A stretch of 64,000 nucleotides of DNA from Candidatus Syntrophopropionicum ammoniitolerans (GTDB taxonomy: Bacteria > Bacillota > Desulfotomaculia > Desulfotomaculales > Pelotomaculaceae), in contig JABMJD010000003.1 of NCBI GenBank assembly GCA_013201395.1, forward strand, positions 62,001 through 126,000, given 5' to 3'. This document shows positions 1 through 7,938 of the stretch, in pieces. Under the pieces are notes generated by a model. The model had not been told where the DNA came from and ran no database searches. It saw only the letters and a list, made by a program, of their open reading frames with translations. How positions within the stretch are numbered: position 1 is the first letter of the stretch; the number at the start of each line of letters is the position of its first letter. Position numbers and translations under genes: made by a program.

Positions 1-11
1 TTCTTGTTTTT

Positions 12-245
12 TTAGCCGGCAGTATCGGTAGGTGTAACCCTTTTGTTAACCCCATCGATATAAAAAAGGTCCCCTATTGAACATCCCAGAATTTTTGCTA
101 TTTCAAAGGCCTCATTTACATAAATCTTCCTTAAGCCTCTTTCTTTAAGACTATATGCATTTTTACTCTTAAAACCTAGTTTCTCTGATATTTCTTCTTG
201 TGTTATTCCTAATTTTTCGCGGCGTTCTCTCAAACGATGGTACAC
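12..245 (-). CDS. small XRE-family HTH protein of the mobile element
   Basis: A 77-residue protein that is essentially one helix-turn-helix domain of the Cro/C1 (XRE) type: the ITQEEISEKLGF stretch gives the first helices, followed by a second helix pair ending in a GCSIGDLFYID motif. The start is taken as GTG at 245 because GGAGGTGA lies five bases upstream. It is transcribed divergently from the ImmR-like repressor, from a promoter with consensus -35 and -10 boxes that overlaps repeated operator-like sequences. In ICEBs1 and related phages the gene in this place is an excisionase or Cro-like early regulator. That role is inferred from position only; the protein is a bare DNA-binding domain. 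Confidence 0.75.
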   Translation of the reverse strand: MYHRLRERREKLGITQEEISEKLGFKSKNAYSLKERGLRKIYVNEAFEIAKILGCSIGDLFYIDGVNKRVTPTDTAG

Positions 246-259
246 ACTATCACCTCCCA

Positions 260-367
260 GGTAACCACAATGTTAACCCCTATATGTTATTATAGTCACC
301 GTCCTGGTTACTGTCAACACTATTTTGAATAAAAGTAAGCTTTTTGGTTACATTGTTAACAGTAACC
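260..367. promoter_or_regulatory. repeated operator sites between divergent regulators
   Basis: Three copies of a GGTTAC/GTTAAC-containing motif lie between the divergent regulators: 260..277, 306..318 and 346..367. The last is a near-perfect palindrome (GGTTAC...GTAACC around TTGTTAAC). The middle site overlaps the -35 of the leftward promoter, and the right site covers the -35 of the rightward promoter. This is the layout expected for a phage-type repressor that controls both its own gene and the early genes. Assigning these as ImmR binding sites is inference. Confidence 0.65.
289..317 (-). promoter_or_regulatory. consensus sigma-A promoter of the leftward HTH gene
   Basis: On the minus strand TTGACA (312..317) and TATAAT (289..294) are separated by exactly 17 bases, a perfect housekeeping promoter. 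One operator-like repeat overlaps the -35 and another lies downstream, so the promoter is probably repressed while the element is quiescent. Confidence 0.8.
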
Positions 368-384
368 AGTTTGTGCATTATAAT
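356..384 (+). promoter_or_regulatory. promoter of the ImmR-like repressor gene
   Basis: TTAACA (356..361) and TATAAT (379..384) lie 17 bases apart, about 20 bases before the TTG start at 405. The -35 sits inside the palindromic operator at 346..367, so the repressor probably controls its own synthesis. Confidence 0.65.
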
Positions 385-404
385 TCTTATGAGGGGGAAT
401 AACC

Positions 405-863
405 TTGAATTTAGGACGCCGCATTAGAAAATTAAGAACATACAAAGAATTAACCCAAGAAGAACTTGGAAAACTACTAAATAAAACAAAAAACAACATA
501 TCACAGTATGAAACAGACAAACGTTCTCCTGATCCGGAAACGATACGGCAGTTAGCCGATATTTTCAATTGTAGCGTCGATTATCTATTTGGCCGCACCG
601 ATGACCCTACTCCGCCCAGGGCGAAACGGCAGGAACCCACCCACGAGGAATATATACTGGACGTGCGGACCCTGGCGGACGCAGCGATCCGCATCGCGAA
701 TCTTTTCAACGAGGACCTCATAGACGAAGACGAGTATTTGCGGCTTAATAGATTAGCTGTCAAAAAGTTTCCTTTGCGGCCGACCAAGGGATCGCCTGCA
801 GCAGCCCACCTAGTAGTAAACGTGCCCTGCACTGGAGTGTTTGAGAAAAAAAAGGATCGGTAA
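405..863 (+). CDS. ImmR-like XRE repressor
   Basis: A 152-residue protein with an N-terminal Cro/C1 helix-turn-helix (about residues 1-65: LTQEELGKLL, then NISQYETDKRSP and a CSVDYLFGR end). Its charged C-terminal part is likely for oligomerisation. The TTG start is chosen because GAGGGGG lies just upstream. The next gene, 43 bases downstream, encodes an ImmA/IrrE-type protease, the standard pair in ICEBs1 and related phages: the repressor keeps the element silent and the protease destroys it on induction. Family membership is clear; the regulatory role is inferred from the pair and the operator repeats upstream. Confidence 0.8.
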   Translation: MNLGRRIRKLRTYKELTQEELGKLLNKTKNNISQYETDKRSPDPETIRQLADIFNCSVDYLFGRTDDPTPPRAKRQEPTHEEYILDVRTLADAAIRIANLFNEDLIDEDEYLRLNRLAVKKFPLRPTKGSPAAAHLVVNVPCTGVFEKKKDR

Positions 864-905
864 AGGCTGTCGCAAACAAGATTATTGCACCATGGTGGCA
901 TCATA

Positions 906-1406
906 ATGAAACTAAACTCAGGTTTACTAAAAAAACAAGCGGAAATATACGGGATAAGGGTAGTTTACAAGCTCCTCCCCGAAGGCTTGCTTGGGGAAGC
1001 CAATGCCGACGCTATGACTATCACATTAGACATGGGCCTTTTAGATGACCCCAGACAGCATGCATGCGTTCTAGCGGAAGAAATTGGACACATTCTATTG
1101 CCACCCAGACCAGGCCATGTTAGATATCATTCTAGGGGATTTTACCAACAAGAAAATTGCAGCCTAATCAAGCATACAGTTGCCCAGGACGAGCGCAAAG
1201 CCCGTGACTGGGCAACTAGTGTTTTATTGGGACATGTCACTTTGTGTCGAATACAGTCGATTGGGGCAACAAGCATTAAGGGGCTAGCCGATTGCTTAGG
1301 CACTGAGCCCTGGCTTATAACTCATAGAATCAGCTACTTGAGGCGAAAGGAACATGCGGGTGGGCGGAAAGCGAAATGGAGGGATTTAATAAAACGGCAA
1401 AAATAA
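906..1406 (+). CDS. ImmA/IrrE-family metallopeptidase
   Basis: A protein of about 166 residues carrying the ImmA/IrrE (DUF955) signature. The zinc-site helix reads LAEEIGHILLPP: the usual HExxH has an alanine in place of the first histidine, although a histidine lies a few residues earlier (QHACVLAEEIGH). I recall this variant from other phage-type members, so it need not be inactive. ATG at 906 is preferred over the TTG at 885 because GGTGG lies seven bases before it. The gene directly follows the ImmR-like repressor. Its expected substrate is that repressor, which it would cleave to derepress the element. The C-terminal third is basic. Confidence 0.75.
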   Translation: MKLNSGLLKKQAEIYGIRVVYKLLPEGLLGEANADAMTITLDMGLLDDPRQHACVLAEEIGHILLPPRPGHVRYHSRGFYQQENCSLIKHTVAQDERKARDWATSVLLGHVTLCRIQSIGATSIKGLADCLGTEPWLITHRISYLRRKEHAGGRKAKWRDLIKRQK

Positions 1407-1479
1407 AAAGGAGGCATGTGGTTTAGATTAAAAACACTAGCTAGATAATTAAACTAAAAATTCAAAGGAGGTAACTACC

Positions 1480-1983
1480 GTGAAAACTAAGGCCATTCCA
1501 ATTTTAATACTTGCGTGTATGTTGTTATCCGGTTTGTTCTTAGCCGGGTGTGGCTCGGACCCAGTGCAAGAGGACTTGCTTAACTATCTAAATGAGCAAA
1601 CGCCCAGACTGGCGGCAATGGAAAATGAGGTAGTAGAGGAACTTGATAGCGTAATAGGTAAAAATTATAGCAATGACATAGAAACCTACCAGGTCATTGT
1701 TGACAAGGTTATACCGGGGTACAGGGATTTTATGGAGGCGTTAGAAGCTGTAAAGCCGGCTACCCCAGAGGTTGTGGGGCTGCACGAAATATATATTGAT
1801 GCTGTAAATAAACAGTTTAATGCTATAGTTCAAATTTCTGCTGCAATTGAAAACCAAGATACGAACTTAATTTCCCATGCAAATGAAAAACTATCCGAGG
1901 GCAGGAAGGGCATTAGGACATACGAAAATGAGTTGCAGGCGTTAGCACAAAAGCACAACGTGGTTCTACAGGAGGGGTCCTAA
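1480..1983 (+). CDS. small predicted lipoprotein of the mobile element
   Basis: A 167-residue protein with an N-terminal signal peptide ending in the lipobox LAGC (Cys at about residue 24), so it should be lipid-anchored on the outer face of the membrane. The rest is predicted mostly helical and acidic with no motif I recognise. GTG at 1480 is supported by AAAGGAGGT upstream. The stop codon is immediately followed by the ATG of the metallo-beta-lactamase lipoprotein, and that start uses a GGAGG inside this gene, so the two are translationally coupled and probably act together at the cell surface. Function unknown. Confidence 0.7.
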   Translation: MKTKAIPILILACMLLSGLFLAGCGSDPVQEDLLNYLNEQTPRLAAMENEVVEELDSVIGKNYSNDIETYQVIVDKVIPGYRDFMEALEAVKPATPEVVGLHEIYIDAVNKQFNAIVQISAAIENQDTNLISHANEKLSEGRKGIRTYENELQALAQKHNVVLQEGS

Positions 1984-3240
1984 ATGAGTAATGCCAGAAC
2001 AAAACATTGGGCAATAAGCATTATTGTTGCTTTTATGTTGCTGTTTACGGGGGTGGGTTGCAGTTCTTCACCACCAGATGAGACACAGGATCCAGTAGCA
2101 GCAGTAAGTAGCCAGACAGAAAATGTTAGTAAACAAGCTACGCCTGATGCAACGGGAACATTAAAAATTAGCTATATTGATGTCGGCCAGGCTGATTGTA
2201 TTTTAATCCAAACTAATGACGGCAACAACATGCTGATAGATGCCGGTAAAAACGCAGATACTGAAATAGTTACTGATTATCTAAAAAAGCGAAATGTCAC
2301 CAAGTTTGATTATGTTGTCGGAACCCATCCCCACGAAGATCACATCGGCAGCCTGGATACTATAATAAACACTTTCCCAGTGGAAAAAGTAATCATGCCT
2401 AAGGTGGCTCACACCACTCAAACATACCAAGACGTGCTGACTGCTATAAAAAACAAAGGTCTTAAAATCACGGCCCCCATCCCTGGGGCTGAATATATAC
2501 TCGGGGATACTAAATTCACCATACTGGCACCGAACAGCGAAAACTATGAAAACCTAAATGACTATAGTGTAGTGATTAGATTAACCCATGGCGAAAACTC
2601 ATTCTTGTTTACCGGTGACGCTGAGGCCGTTTCTGAAAATGAGATGCTGGAGAAAAACCATGCCTTAAAAGCAGATGTCCTTAAGGTCGGCCACCACGGC
2701 AGTGATACATCAACTACTGCAAGCTTCCTGAAGGCTGTATCTCCACGCTACGCCGTGATAAGCGTCGGGGGAAACAATACCTATGGACATCCTTCTCCGG
2801 CTGTAGTGGACAGGCTATCCGCTGCACAGATTGAAATTTACAGGACAGACCAGGATGGGACCATCTTCGCAACATCAGACGGTGAGAAAATTTCAGTTAG
2901 AAAAATAGCATCATCGCCAATCAAGCCAAATGCCCCGCCTACCACAACACAAGAAACAGAACAGCCTGCACCGCAGACATCACAGGAAGTAGCCCCACCA
3001 ACTCCTGTGCCCACGCCTGAACCAGCGCCAACGCCGGCACCCACCCCCGCCCCAGTCCCAGCACCAACAGTGCAGTCTGAGGCAAGCAGCAGTGACACCA
3101 CTGTTTATATAACAAACACAGGTAAGAAATATCACACCAGTGGATGCTCATCCCTAAGCAAGAGCAAAATCCCCATAAGCCTACAAGATGCTAAGAATAG
3201 AGGATACGGGCCATGTGCCAGGTGTCACCCACCACAATAA
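1984..3240 (+). CDS. ComEC/Rec2-like metallo-beta-lactamase lipoprotein
   Basis: A 418-residue surface lipoprotein: signal peptide with lipobox TGVGC (Cys26), then a metallo-beta-lactamase fold from about residue 60 to 310. Metal-binding motifs visible are HPHEDH (about 115-120), TGDAE and VGHHGSD. This resembles the C-terminal hydrolase domain of the DNA-uptake protein ComEC. A proline/threonine linker (about 315-370, PTPAPTPAP-type repeats) follows, then a C-terminal module with CSSLSK...CARCH, resembling the Ada-type zinc-binding module found at the end of many secreted nucleases and MBL proteins. It sits between a lipoprotein and a DUF3006 gene, a pairing often seen for this MBL class. 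Nuclease activity is plausible but not shown. Confidence 0.8.
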   Translation: MSNARTKHWAISIIVAFMLLFTGVGCSSSPPDETQDPVAAVSSQTENVSKQATPDATGTLKISYIDVGQADCILIQTNDGNNMLIDAGKNADTEIVTDYLKKRNVTKFDYVVGTHPHEDHIGSLDTIINTFPVEKVIMPKVAHTTQTYQDVLTAIKNKGLKITAPIPGAEYILGDTKFTILAPNSENYENLNDYSVVIRLTHGENSFLFTGDAEAVSENEMLEKNHALKADVLKVGHHGSDTSTTASFLKAVSPRYAVISVGGNNTYGHPSPAVVDRLSAAQIEIYRTDQDGTIFATSDGEKISVRKIASSPIKPNAPPTTTQETEQPAPQTSQEVAPPTPVPTPEPAPTPAPTPAPVPAPTVQSEASSSDTTVYITNTGKKYHTSGCSSLSKSKIPISLQDAKNRGYGPCARCHPPQ

Positions 3241-3254
3241 ATATGGAGGTTGTT

Positions 3255-3452
3255 ATGAAAGTTATAATTGATAGATTCGAGGGAGAGTTTGCGGTTGTCG
3301 AACTTCCCGGGAGGAAAACGGTAGACATGCCGCTCGAACTAATACCCCCAGGCGCAAAGGAAGGTGATGTTTTGTCTATAGAGCTAAACAAAAAAGAGAC
3401 GGAAAAGAGAAAAAGAGAAGCAGAAAAGCTAATGGAGGATTTATGGGAGTAG
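3255..3452 (+). CDS. DUF3006 family protein
   Basis: A 65-residue protein matching DUF3006: an N-terminal beta-rich part (IDRFEGEFAVVEL...LIPPGAKEGDVLSIEL) and a basic C-terminal helix of Lys/Arg/Glu repeats. ATG at 3255 is chosen because TATGGAGG lies just upstream; an upstream in-frame start would overlap the MBL gene. DUF3006 genes commonly sit beside secreted ComEC-like MBL genes, as here, so it probably serves that protein. Its molecular role is unknown. Confidence 0.7.
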   Translation: MKVIIDRFEGEFAVVELPGRKTVDMPLELIPPGAKEGDVLSIELNKKETEKRKREAEKLMEDLWE

Positions 3453-3511
3453 TTCTTTTTTAAATGAAAGTTGAAAGTGCTGGGAAAACAGGTATCTCTG
3501 GAGGTAAAATC

Positions 3512-5023
3512 TTGTATAAAGCATCTGAGTTTGATCACATAATCATGTACCTACGCAAATCTCGTGAAGATGTAGAACATGAAAAACGGACCGGGAAAGA
3601 CGCGTTACAGGCCCACCGGGAGCGCCTATCTGAATTGCTATTATCCAAAGGCATTTCCGGCTGGGTCGAACGCGCCGAGGTCAAGACCGGCGACACAATA
3701 GCCGGCCGGCCAATGTTTCGACGAATCCTAAACAAGGATATACCCGCTGCCGCCGGCAAAAAAATAGCTATCTGTATAACGGAAATATCCCGCTTGGGCC
3801 GCGGCGACATGGAGGACGCCGGGAGGATTTACAAAACTGTCATTAATTATAATATTTGGCTGATCACGCCGCACAAGGAATATAACCCCCAAAACTCAGC
3901 CGATCTGCGCCAGATTAGGTTTGAGCTTTTTCTTTCTCGTGAAGAATACGAGATGATCAAGGACAGGTTGTGGCAGGCTCGCGATCAAAAGGGGAAAAAG
4001 GGGTACGCGGCAAATTACATTGTCACCCTTGGTTTTGGACAAAACAGGGGCAAGGTATTTGAAATACCAGAAGAAGCTTGCTTGGTACGGGAAATTTTTG
4101 AAATGAGAGCCGACCAGAAAAGTTACCAGGAGATAGCCAATATTTTGAACGCCCGAGGGCTAAAAACAAAAAGAGGCACGAAGTATCACCAAACTACTAT
4201 CGGCAGGATCATAAAAAACCCCCGCTACATCGGTAGGGCTAGGTGGCGTGGCCAGTACTATGAAAGCAAGGGGCCTATTATCGTCCCACTGGAGCTTTGG
4301 AACCGGGTTCACCAGGAGGTACAACCGGCCAGAACTGTCCTGCGCAGAACAACAAAAGCTGACTCCCCTTACCTTGTTGAGCTATACTGTCATGATTGCG
4401 GACACCGAATGTATGGTGAATGGATAACGAAAAAGCAGCTTTTAAGGTGCGGTTGCCGGGAGGACCACAAAGAATACGGAGTGTACGTTTGTGTGGGGAG
4501 GAAAAAAGCAGATCCAAAATGCGTCCACCGGCAATGGGTTACTTATATTCATGGGCTTGTATTGACAGAGCTTAAAGCCATATTGGCTAAAAAAGGGGTA
4601 GTGGGACAGCTTATCAAGGAAAGAGAAACAAGGCTGTACGCCGACACCGACGGGATAAAAGAAAGGCTAACTTTCAAGGAAAAAGAAATCAAGACCAAAG
4701 AAGCGTTCCTGGACAAATGCAAAAGAGACTATAAAAATGGCGACCTGGCAGCCACACTTTACACAGAACTTTTTGATGAAACAGAAAAAGAAATAAATGC
4801 GCTAACTGGGGAAATGGTGGACCTTAAGCAACAACTAGAAAGGGCCGTTGTCAAAATGGAGAACCCGCAGGTTCTGCTATCAAAGCTAAATGAAAATATA
4901 AAAAACTGGGGCACTCTTTCCAACCCGACCAAAAAAAGAATAATTCAGTCATTTCTTCCCCATGTTTCCGTAGCGAAGGATGGAACCCTGCACGTTGTTA
5001 GGATCCTGCCTGCGCAGCTGTAA
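3512..5023 (+). CDS. large serine recombinase (site-specific integrase)
   Basis: A large serine recombinase of about 503 residues. The N-terminal resolvase domain starts at IIMYLRKSRED, in which the serine is the predicted nucleophile. Then come the recombinase domain (about 165-275, GFGQNRGKVFEIPEE through the NPRYIGRARW motif), a zinc ribbon with paired cysteines (CHDCGH...CGCRE), and a C-terminal coiled coil. TTG at 3512 is preferred over ATG 3464 because GGAGG lies seven bases before it. The stop is about 25 bases from the junction with the broken comM gene, the usual place for an integrase gene next to its attachment site. It should integrate and excise this element. Confidence 0.88.
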   Translation: MYKASEFDHIIMYLRKSREDVEHEKRTGKDALQAHRERLSELLLSKGISGWVERAEVKTGDTIAGRPMFRRILNKDIPAAAGKKIAICITEISRLGRGDMEDAGRIYKTVINYNIWLITPHKEYNPQNSADLRQIRFELFLSREEYEMIKDRLWQARDQKGKKGYAANYIVTLGFGQNRGKVFEIPEEACLVREIFEMRADQKSYQEIANILNARGLKTKRGTKYHQTTIGRIIKNPRYIGRARWRGQYYESKGPIIVPLELWNRVHQEVQPARTVLRRTTKADSPYLVELYCHDCGHRMYGEWITKKQLLRCGCREDHKEYGVYVCVGRKKADPKCVHRQWVTYIHGLVLTELKAILAKKGVVGQLIKERETRLYADTDGIKERLTFKEKEIKTKEAFLDKCKRDYKNGDLAATLYTELFDETEKEINALTGEMVDLKQQLERAVVKMENPQVLLSKLNENIKNWGTLSNPTKKRIIQSFLPHVSVAKDGTLHVVRILPAQL

Positions 5024-5056
5024 AAACCATCGGGAATAAAGTCCCACAATTGACAT
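5024..5056. other. probable right attachment junction (attR) of the element in comM
   Basis: Immediately after the recombinase stop, the comM frame begins with an upstream TAA at 5037 and then becomes comM-like at the Ile-Asp-Ile-Val-Gly-Leu codons (from 5049). The crossover should therefore lie within about 5040..5055. The stretch contains a small inverted repeat, GGGA/TCCC around ATAAAG (5032..5045). The exact core cannot be fixed because the left junction is outside the window. Confidence 0.65.
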
Positions 5057-6515
5057 AGTAGGGCTGCCTGATGTCTCAGTCAGAGAATCGAAGGATAGGG
5101 TACGGGCGGCAATTAAAAACTCTGGTCTAGAATTCCCTGTCAAAAGAATTACTGTAAATTTGGCCCCGGCAGATCTAAAAAAAGAAGGCCCCATATATGA
5201 TTTGCCTATTGCAATTGGGATTCTCGCTGCTACCGAACAGCTATCACAGGAACAATACGCCAGGTTCGCCTACTTAGGTGAACTTTCTTTAAACGGCTCC
5301 CTACGCAGTATTACCGGGGCGCTGCCCAATGTCCTGGCAGCAGTAGAAGCATCAATGGATGAAATCATTGTTCCCAGGGAAAATGCAGCCGAAGCTGCCC
5401 TTGTTAAGAATGCAACTATTTTCCCCGCCGCCAGTCTGGCGGAACTAGCCGGTTTCTTGCGCGGTGAAAACAATATAACCCCTTTCGCTCTGGATTTAGG
5501 GCATTATAGTATGCCATCTGCAGCCGACTGTCCTGACTTTGCCGATGTAAAAGGGCAGCATACGGCCAGGCGCTCACTTGAAGTAGCAGCAGCAGGTTCA
5601 CACAACCTGCTTATGTTTGGTAGCCCGGGTTCAGGCAAAACAATGCTGGCCCGCCGTCTACCCGGTATCCTGCCTGATATGACCTTTCATGAATCTATTG
5701 AAACAACTAAAATTTACAGCCTGGCCGGCCTGCTCACGCCTGACATGCCGCTAGTTGCCCACAGGCCTTTCAGGTCACCCCATCATACAGCTTCTGCTGT
5801 TGGTATCGTTGGTGGAGGTAGAACACCTCGCCCCGGTGAAATTAGCCTTGCCCATCATGGAATTTTATTTTTGGACGAAATGCCCGAGTTCCACAAGAAT
5901 GCACTTGAAGCCCTCCGTCAGCCCCTTGAAGATGGCGTGATTACAATATCAAGGGCTGCGGCCTCACTGACATATCCCGCCAGGATAATGCTTGTTGGGG
6001 CCTTAAATCCATGCCCCTGCGGCTATTTAGGCGATCCTTTGCGGGAATGCATGTGTACCCCCTATCAGGTGCACCGCTACATCTCCCGCCTTTCCGGTCC
6101 GCTCCTGGACCGAATGGATATCTGCGTAGAGGTGCCAAGGCTACCATATGAGGAAATTAACTCGAAAAAAAAACCGGAAGGATCGGCATCCATAAAAAAA
6201 AGGGTTGAATTAGCACGAAAACGCCAGCGTGAAAGATTTTTTAGTGTTCACCAAAATGGTAGTCGAAAAGCCCCTTTTTGCAACGCCCAAATGAGACCGA
6301 GGGACATAGGCCGTTACTGCCAAATGACCAAAGCGGCCCGGAGTCTTCTGCAGTCCGCCTTTCAAACATTGGCTCTGAGTGCCCGGTCTCATGATAAACT
6401 CCTCAAGGTTTCCCGCACGATTGCAGACCTGGATGGTGCGGATATTATTAATGATGGTCACCTGGCAGAAGCCTTCCAATACCGCTCAATGGACAAGATC
6501 CTGGCTAACTATTGA
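5049..6515 (+). CDS. comM: 3' part of comM/yifB, interrupted by the element
   Basis: This encodes the C-terminal 488 or so residues of the YifB/ComM Mg-chelatase-like AAA+ ATPase, which in proteobacteria is a branch-migration helicase for natural transformation. The coding frame is recognisable from IVGLPDVSVRESKDRVRAA (5055 on), upstream of the first usable start, TTG at 5160. Walker A (GSPGSGKTML), Walker B (LFLDEMPEF) and the C-terminal Mg-chelatase region are intact. The first 35 or so residues expected in the family are missing; they should lie beyond the left edge of the mobile element. In this state the gene is probably non-functional or makes only a truncated protein. Precise excision would restore it. 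Confidence 0.85.
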   Translation: MDIVGLPDVSVRESKDRVRAAIKNSGLEFPVKRITVNLAPADLKKEGPIYDLPIAIGILAATEQLSQEQYARFAYLGELSLNGSLRSITGALPNVLAAVEASMDEIIVPRENAAEAALVKNATIFPAASLAELAGFLRGENNITPFALDLGHYSMPSAADCPDFADVKGQHTARRSLEVAAAGSHNLLMFGSPGSGKTMLARRLPGILPDMTFHESIETTKIYSLAGLLTPDMPLVAHRPFRSPHHTASAVGIVGGGRTPRPGEISLAHHGILFLDEMPEFHKNALEALRQPLEDGVITISRAAASLTYPARIMLVGALNPCPCGYLGDPLRECMCTPYQVHRYISRLSGPLLDRMDICVEVPRLPYEEINSKKKPEGSASIKKRVELARKRQRERFFSVHQNGSRKAPFCNAQMRPRDIGRYCQMTKAARSLLQSAFQTLALSARSHDKLLKVSRTIADLDGADIINDGHLAEAFQYRSMDKILANY

Positions 6516-6745
6516 GATAACGGGGAAAGGAAATATGGTGTCTTATTTTTTGTATCCCACTATTGCACCTGGTATTATATCTTGTGCTGATAACAGCCCT
6601 GCTGATACCCTACCTTTTGAAAAATCGGGGCAAAATTGCAAGAGCAACAGATCTTTACTTTATAATAAATACTGTATATAATAATTTAATAGGAGACATA
6701 TTATCACAGTTTTTCTAAGCTAGACCTATAAACCAAACAATCAGA

Positions 6746-6780
6746 TCGGCGGTTACAAGGTAGTCGCCGAATATTTTTTA
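6746..6780 (+). terminator. rho-independent terminator after comM
   Basis: Stem TCGGCG (6746..6751) pairs with CGCCGA (6765..6770), followed by ATATTTTTTA. It lies about 230 bases after comM and just before the Rnk-like gene. The stretch 6516..6745 holds no convincing gene. Confidence 0.6.
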
Positions 6781-6806
6781 GCAGTTTATGAAAGGTGGCT
6801 TGACCA

Positions 6807-7220
6807 TTGTCGAGACAAATATTCATTACTGAAAAAGACAAAATAAAACTACAGAAACTTATAAATGAGGCTAAAGAATTTCATCCCAGTAGTGAAGTGT
6901 ACCTAAATAACCTGGAACAGGAATTGGATCGGGCGCAATTAGTGGATTCTCAGAAGGTGCCACATAATGTGATTACCATGCACTCAAAGGTATTGTTGAG
7001 AGACATAGATTCCGGCGAAGAAATGACCTACACACTCGTTTACCCTAATGAGGCCAACATAATGGAGGATAAGATTTCAGTGCTGGCCCCGGTGGGTACG
7101 GCGATCATCGGCTTGCGTGAAAAAGATGCTATTGACTGGAAAATCCCTAGTGGCATGGTCAGATTGGAGGTAAAAGAAATCCTCTATCAACCGGAAGCAG
7201 CAGGTGATTTTGATTCATAA
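6807..7220 (+). CDS. GreA/Rnk-family transcription-factor-like protein
   Basis: A 137-residue protein: N-terminal helical segment (about 1-50), then a GreA/GreB C-terminal FKBP-like domain with SKVLLRDIDSGEEMTYTLVYP, the signature of the domain shared by Gre factors and Rnk. The N-terminal part is shorter than the long coiled-coil arm of GreA, which favours an Rnk-like RNA-polymerase-binding protein without transcript-cleavage activity. TTG start at 6807 with AAAGGTGG upstream; another TTG nearby is in a different frame. It stands alone on plus between comM and yraN. What it regulates is not evident. Confidence 0.75.
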   Translation: MSRQIFITEKDKIKLQKLINEAKEFHPSSEVYLNNLEQELDRAQLVDSQKVPHNVITMHSKVLLRDIDSGEEMTYTLVYPNEANIMEDKISVLAPVGTAIIGLREKDAIDWKIPSGMVRLEVKEILYQPEAAGDFDS

Positions 7221-7430
7221 AACCAATCACCTTTAATCTTTGGTGTAACGTAAGATTTAATATCCCCTAAAATTCGACTGCCACATTTTTATACAGATTT
7301 TATCCTATACTGCTTCCAACATTGCCATTATACTAAAACACCTGTTTACGTACAGTAGCAGAAAGCAACCTGCTAAATTTTTTCTTTTTTTTGGGAATAT
7401 TCAGGATGTATCTAACACCCCCTATCATTA

Positions 7431-7805
7431 TTAGAAGGCGTTTATTATATGATCAAGCTTGCCTACCCCTTCATGCTTATCAAACAAAATACCAATAACA
7501 TCGAACCGGCAGCTACTGTCGGTTTTTCCATGTGCGATTAGATAATTCCAGGCCACCTGCCTTAATTTATGCTGCTTGCGCCTCGTAACACTTTCTTGGG
7601 GTAACCCGTATTTTACAGTACTGTGTGAACGTACCTCCACAAAGACAGTCACTCTTCTATCTACCGCGATCAAATCTATTTCACCGAGACCACAGGTGTA
7701 ATTCCGGCAAATCACCTCATACCCAATCCCTTTTAAATATTCAGCAGCATAGTCCTCACCTTTTTTCCCCAGCTGTTTTCTCCATATCGTCATACCCTTA
7801 TACAT
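7431..7805 (-). CDS. YraN/UPF0102 endonuclease-like protein
   Basis: A 124-residue UPF0102 protein, a restriction-endonuclease-like fold: KKGEDYAAEYLKGIGYEVICRNY at the N-terminus, then the GEIDLIAVD...FVEVRSH core holding the predicted acidic and basic active-site residues. The likely start is the second methionine (MTIWRKQLG), close to the annotated one. In many Firmicutes yraN sits between rnhB and comM. Here comM is next door but on the other strand, and the formate dehydrogenase block separates it from rnhB. The biochemical role of the family is poorly defined. Confidence 0.85.
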   Translation of the reverse strand: MYKGMTIWRKQLGKKGEDYAAEYLKGIGYEVICRNYTCGLGEIDLIAVDRRVTVFVEVRSHSTVKYGLPQESVTRRKQHKLRQVAWNYLIAHGKTDSSCRFDVIGILFDKHEGVGKLDHIINAF

Positions 7806-7866
7806 TCCTTCACTAGTTAATGGTTTACCCTATAGTCTAGATTTCTTTAGATAAAGACACATTAAT

Positions 7867-7902
7867 GAAAAAACCTCCGCAAAAAGTTGGTGCGAAGGTT
7901 TT
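7867..7902 (-). terminator. terminator of the formate dehydrogenase operon
   Basis: Read on minus: AACCTTCGC pairs with GCGGAGGTT across a short loop, then TTTTTTC. It lies about 150 bases after the catalytic-subunit stop and before yraN. Confidence 0.7.
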
Positions 7903-7938
7903 AGACTAGATGAGCCCTAAGGGATAACCCCATTATTT

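Noticed and set aside
2985-3070. Tandem repeat of CCA/ACG-rich units
   Set aside because: It encodes the Pro/Thr linker of the MBL lipoprotein, a common secreted-protein linker, not a separate repeat element.
6379-6681. A 100-codon frame overlapping the comM end
   Set aside because: Mostly antiphase to comM and low-quality sequence; a shadow frame.
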